Under the pieces are notes generated by a model, which ran no database searches, was not told where the DNA came from, and was given only the letters and a program-made list of their open reading frames with translations. 20,000 nucleotides of DNA, taken from Mesostigma viride (lineage: Eukaryota > Streptophyta > Mesostigmatophyceae > Mesostigmatales > Mesostigmataceae). Location of the stretch: the NCBI GenBank assembly GCA_009746045.1, contig RPFO01000065.1, positions 7,955,241 to 7,975,240 on the forward strand, given 5' to 3'. The translations under genes were made by a program, and so were the position numbers. Positions 16,420 through 20,000 of this stretch are shown here, one piece after another; positions within the stretch are counted from its first letter, which is position 1, and the number at the start of each line of letters is the position of its first letter.

Positions 16420-17350
16420 GCCGGCCGCCGGGCGCTCATGTTGGCAAAACTTCCGCTGCTTCAGTAAGCTTTGTACGTACTCTAGGAGCAAATATTTCAG
16501 GTGCATGCGCTGGCTGCGCATCATATTCATGCTGTCAATGTGGTCATGACCCCGAGTCAGCAGCAGCTGAACATGATTATTATTTCCGGCGACGGCCGAT
16601 CATGTTTGCCATATTAATCAAAGCCGCTGCGCATGCGGGAAGCAGAATTATTTGTGCGCATGCGCACGTCGCGGTCGAATTGAATTATGGCGGCCCGCGA
16701 ATACCCTGGATCCCGCGCCGGTCATGGATTTCACGTCGCGGTATCACTCCTCGCATTTATTACAAGTTTCTGTGGTAAGTCGGCTGCATGTGCTTCGATC
16801 CTGCACGCACTTACAGCCACGGGTTATGCATAATATATACATGTACTAGCAGTTTCTCGATCTCACCATTAAATATTTAGCCCACGATCGCGCCCGGCGA
16901 ACCCAATGACTAACTTAAAAGATTTCAATCAGCCCCGCGGCTCGGAGTGAGGCGGAGACCGCTGGCGCTGGTCTTTCTTTCATTTTAATCATTGCTCATG
17001 CCCACACATGCTGGCTTCTGTCCTTTTGCATGGCATGGACGTGATCTGCATCCAGGCGCCGACGTGTCACACTTGCTGCATAGTTGGTATATACGAGTCT
17101 ATGCATGATGTAGCACAGTAACTAAGTATATTGACTTCTGCAATTATCATGTGAGCTGATGATCTACCGATGGTGGCATTGTCGAACTCATCGCGCCCTA
17201 ATCAATTTTGCCTGTTTCGACGTGGCATCTGCCTTTTTCCTTTGGATGGTGCATCATGCGTGACGTTGAGGTTTAACTGGATACTTGCCTACCCTTGCAG
17301 TAATTTTTTTATCATTCTCCCCCACGCCCCCCCCCCCTTCCCCTTATCAG

Positions 17351-19232
17351 GTTTTTGGACACTGGCATTCGCAAGCAGTCAAAATGTGTCTACCCAGGCC
17401 GAGCTTACCACCGCATTGGCTGATGTCAACGTAGGCGATATAACCATCGTCTCCTCATTTACGGTTTCTGCAAGCCAGATGCCGATTACCCGAGGCGTCC
17501 GTATACGTGGAGAGTGTGGATTCAACCAGACATGTACTCTCACGACAGATGGAGCTGGTGCATTAAGAATTTTTCAAGTAACCGCTTTGACCTCTTCGAT
17601 GTCCATCAGCATCCAGAACCTTGTGTTTTCTGCTCCAGGCGCCCCTCAGGTATGCAGCCCCTGTTGTAGGCCAGCTAATAAGTAAAGTCATGTACATGTG
17701 TGCCCATGACGCGCCACACACCAGATGATGCCTAGCTTTCTTATTTAGTCATGCCGTGACTACGCAGAGAGGTACTCTCTGCTGAGACGCCATGCCTTAG
17801 CTTTTGTATAGCCATGCTGATCTTCCGCCCCCATGACAGGCTCCCCTTAGTTGGGTGTTGCTTGAGACTCTGGGGACGCAGGTGCCCAGGTGCACCTCGA
17901 GCAAGTGTGTTTACATTCCCACCCTTGCAGAAAGTAGCTTAGAATGTATTAAAAGCCATATGCCCCTTCTCTGGGATATGTGCTACATTTACTCCCAATG
18001 GAGTTATGTTCCTAATTAATTAATAAGTAAACTACATGCATTGAAGCCGCTCAGGATAATATATCTTTAACAATTATCCCAGCGCTGGGGCTATCAGTGC
18101 AGCTGGATTGCAGGGAATGATCTAGTGCAATATGGCCAGGCTCTTGCAACTCTGGTAATTTGACAATCACTTTTCATATGCATGCAGTAGGGACCTGCTA
18201 GCTATTAGACTTTATAAGGACGACTATGTTGATTCAAAGGTATGTTATAATTCTCTGTGACCTAACGTCTTCAAATTGTACGAGGACATGTCAGACGTTG
18301 ACATATTTAATTGCATCGCCGATTCAAAGGAACATGTGGTGAGCGTAATTCTTATTATTGACGATTGCCTAGGAACCTAAATACCTCATCCTCGACCTTA
18401 AGCATTACTATTTTCAACACATGAAAATATATTGGCAGCAATTATAAAGTAACTCGTATAGACATTATGGTGTCCATTCCATTAGCTACGTCAGATGCAA
18501 TCTTCACCCCCGGCCTGACGCCTTGTCGTTTGTTTCCCGGCATGCATGCACCCATGTGCGAGAGAAGAGCGTAGACGGCGGGGCGGTCAGCTGCGACCCT
18601 GGGTTGGCATCCATCATCCTCGACATGCAGGATGTTGTCTTCATGAATGTTACGTCGGTGAGTCCCAGCTGCCGGACGTTGACATACTTGGAACACTCAC
18701 CGTGGTATTCTGAGGGCAGTGTTAGCTGTCAAGCTGACCTTAACTAACTCTGCAGGAGATTCTCTTCGCAGTTCGCAATAGCAGTCACATGGGTGAGTTA
18801 ATGCTCTGTACCTGGTGCTGTATGGACAGTTGGGGTATACATCCATGATTCTGTTTGTAATGGCAGCTGTCACAGGTTGCATGGACTGTGCTGCTGACGT
18901 GCGTGCAAAGTCTTGTCTCCACAAACGTCAGCTTGGTACGTGATTTCCTGACTGTAAGCCGGTTGCATGCCGGTGAAGCCACGGGTAAGTTGCCAGGCAG
19001 GCGCTTCTGTGTGACACTGGCTTTGTGACAACATTTGTGTTAATCGCGCTTAGTGCGCCGCCAGGTTGGTCCACCATGCTTGAAATGACACTTTCTCATC
19101 AATGCGGACTAACTAATGAATCCCCTGCTTACCGCCGTCGGAGCGCTTGTGCAGGCCAATGGGGCGCTCAACGTGGGGACCGCAGGGTGCCAGGTTACCT
19201 GTACGAACTGCAAGTTTACCAACAATGTTGCG
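17351..19232 (+). CDS. Parts of a multi-exon host gene for a PMP-like/beta-helix protein
   Basis: Exons inferred from reading frame and splice signals: 17351-17649 (acceptor TTATCAG, donor CAG|GTATGC), containing STQAELTTALADVNVGDITI and IRGECGFNQTCTLTT; an exon ending at 18657 (VDGGAVSCDPGLASIILDMQ, then DVVFMNVTS, donor GTGAGT); 18756-18792 (EILFAVRNSSHMG, donor GTGAGT); probably one near 18868-18934 (frame unsure); and 19155-19232 (ANGALNVGTAGCQVTCTNCK, then FTNNVA, donor GTGAGT), preceded by a branch-like CTAAC. GGAV and F-x-x-N motifs with regular strand-like segments match Chlamydia-type PMP repeats and pectin-lyase-fold beta helices, common in large extracellular proteins of algae. Start and end of the gene are not found. 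The first exon boundary before 17351 is unknown. Confidence 0.6.
17650..18490 (+). other. Intron-like AT-rich stretch
   Basis: Follows the donor GTATGC at 17650. No open frame with beta-helix character was seen until about 18495. The acceptor could be GTCAG at 18490-18494, but this is not certain. Confidence 0.4.
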
Positions 19233-19320
19233 GTGAGTTGTTGCAGACTGTTTGACATGTCCGTGGCACATGCAGCCTGGCGGACTAACAATAACCGTTG
19301 CATGACAGCTTCGCTACATT

Positions 19321-19753
19321 CGAGAGATTCCGGAGAACCATTTCCGGTTCCGGTTCCGGTTCGGGTTGTGAACGGGTTTTGAACAGCTTTTGGCCCGCGA
19401 GCCGCTTATAGCTCAAGCTTCCGCGTAGGCGCGTACCCGGAAAGCAAGATCCCGTTTGGGGTCTTGAATTCTGTGCTCGCTGAAGCCAAATGGTGACACG
19501 GCATGCAAAAATGTTTTGGAGGCGTACGACATGGTACGACCGTGACCGGAAAACTGGCGCGCGCAAGGTATCCCGTCTCACCAGGATTCTCTGGGCATGA
19601 ACAGAATTTGTTCCCAAAGGTCGGTCGTGACCGACCTTTGGGAACAAATTCCAGTCAGATCTGGACCAGTCCAGGTTCAAAGCGCTGCGTCCGAGGCAGG
19701 GAACCAGAAATGAACAGGAAATGGAAACAAATCCGGGTCCCCGGAATCTCTCG
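19321..19753. mobile_element. MITE-like element
   Basis: CGAGAGATTCCGG at 19321-19333 is the exact reverse complement of 19741-19753, and ATT flanks both outer ends (19318-19320 and 19754-19756) as a possible 3-bp target duplication. Inner terminal sequence is related but diverged (repeats of TTCCGG on the left, GGAAATGG on the right). A long perfect hairpin lies inside. There is no coding capacity. Length of 433 bp, inverted ends and position in host gene-like DNA fit a non-autonomous DNA transposon; the superfamily cannot be told. Confidence 0.5.
19604..19651. repeat. 23-bp perfect inverted repeat with 2-base centre
   Basis: 19604-19626 is the exact reverse complement of 19629-19651, with GT at the centre. 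It lies inside the MITE-like element and would form a very stable hairpin in RNA or single-stranded DNA. Confidence 0.8.
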
Positions 19754-19799
19754 ATTCATACCGCTGTTTTATCGGTCGAATGAATTCTTTCTATAAAAT

Positions 19800-19974
19800 G
19801 GCGGGCGGGCGGGCGGCGGGCGGGCGGGCGGGCGGGCGGGCGGGCGGGCGGCGGGCGGCGGGCGGGCGCGGGCGGGCGGGCGGGCGGCGGGCGGGCGGGC
19901 GGGCGGGCGGGCGGGCGGCGGGCGGGCGGGCGGGCGGGCGGCGGGCGGGCGGGCGGGCGGGCGGGCGGGCGGGC
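19800..19974. repeat. (GGGC)n / (GGC) simple repeat tract
   Basis: About 175 bases of only G and C, built of GGGC units with occasional GGC slips. It produces spurious Pro/Arg/Ala-rich open frames on the minus strand. G-quadruplex formation is likely, and copy number in the assembly is unreliable. Confidence 0.9.
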
Positions 19975-20000
19975 TTGGGCATGGGATCCTCGGTTCACCT

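Larger units (their letters stand above)
15893..17350. other. Host-type intergenic DNA with short repeats and palindromes
   Basis: No gene can be supported. An open frame at 16278-16778 ends in GTAAGT (16775-16780) and could be a 5' exon, but its Cys/His/Ala-rich content comes mainly from repeated GCATGC words. TATATAAATA at 16204-16213 could be a TATA box. The stretch at 17300-17350 is a strong polypyrimidine tract ending TTATCAG, the acceptor of the exon that follows. Confidence 0.4.

Noticed and set aside
16278-16778. 166-codon open frame ending at a GTAAGT
   Set aside because: Its Ala/Cys/His-rich product reflects repeated GCATGC words; a first exon is possible but cannot be supported.
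19756-19998. Minus-strand Pro/Arg/Ala-rich open frames
   Set aside because: Produced by the (GGGC)n tract in any frame.

Overview
The window shows a eukaryotic, probably algal, chromosome segment carrying an integrated double-stranded DNA virus of the Polinton-like virus (PLV) / virophage-like kind. Positions 1 to about 14,900 are viral. The genes are close-packed and intronless, fairly GC-rich, and include a double-jelly-roll-type major capsid protein, an FtsK/HerA (A32-like) packaging ATPase, a tyrosine recombinase and a primase-helicase. From about 15,300 to the end the DNA has a different texture. It is more AT-rich and gene-sparse, with GT-AG introns, palindromes, a MITE-like element and a (GGGC)n tract, as expected of a nuclear genome. 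The host species cannot be named. A split gene with Chlamydia-PMP-like beta-helix repeats fits an alga or other protist. The left end of the virus lies outside the window.

Layout: a divergent 38-bp intergenic region at 7746-7783 splits the virus into two arms. The left arm (minus strand, 7745 down to 1) is the virion arm. In order of transcription it holds a large beta-rich fibre-like protein, a beta-rich unknown linked to it by an ATGA overlap, a basic C2H2 protein, a small unknown, a conserved PLV-type minor structural protein, a small basic/hydrophobic protein probably also linked by ATGA, the major capsid protein, a 56-residue protein, and an adhesin with at least three bacterial-type Ig-like repeats that runs off the window. 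The right arm (plus strand, 7784 to 14,891) holds a coiled-coil protein, the packaging ATPase, an AT-hook-like basic protein, the tyrosine recombinase, and a long archaeo-eukaryotic primase fused to an origin-binding-protein-type SF2 helicase. No DNA polymerase B, RVE integrase or maturation protease is visible, but the missing left end could carry them.

About ten of the thirteen or so viral genes need one or more single-base frame changes, at roughly 17 sites. In-frame nonsense codons are not evident, and sequence is contiguous across each shift. This looks more like uncorrected indels in an assembly, or very recent decay, than like introns. Where frames are joined below, the joining is my inference. 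A TATAC/TATAG box lies 9 to 15 bases before the ATG of at least seven viral genes on both strands and is probably the viral promoter element.

The host part contains one intact 188-codon ORF of unknown function (15326-15892), a stretch with short repeats and palindromes (15,900-17,350), parts of a multi-exon PMP/beta-helix gene (about 17,351-19,232), a MITE-like element with a 23-bp perfect hairpin (19,321-19,753) and a GC-only tandem repeat (19,800-19,974).
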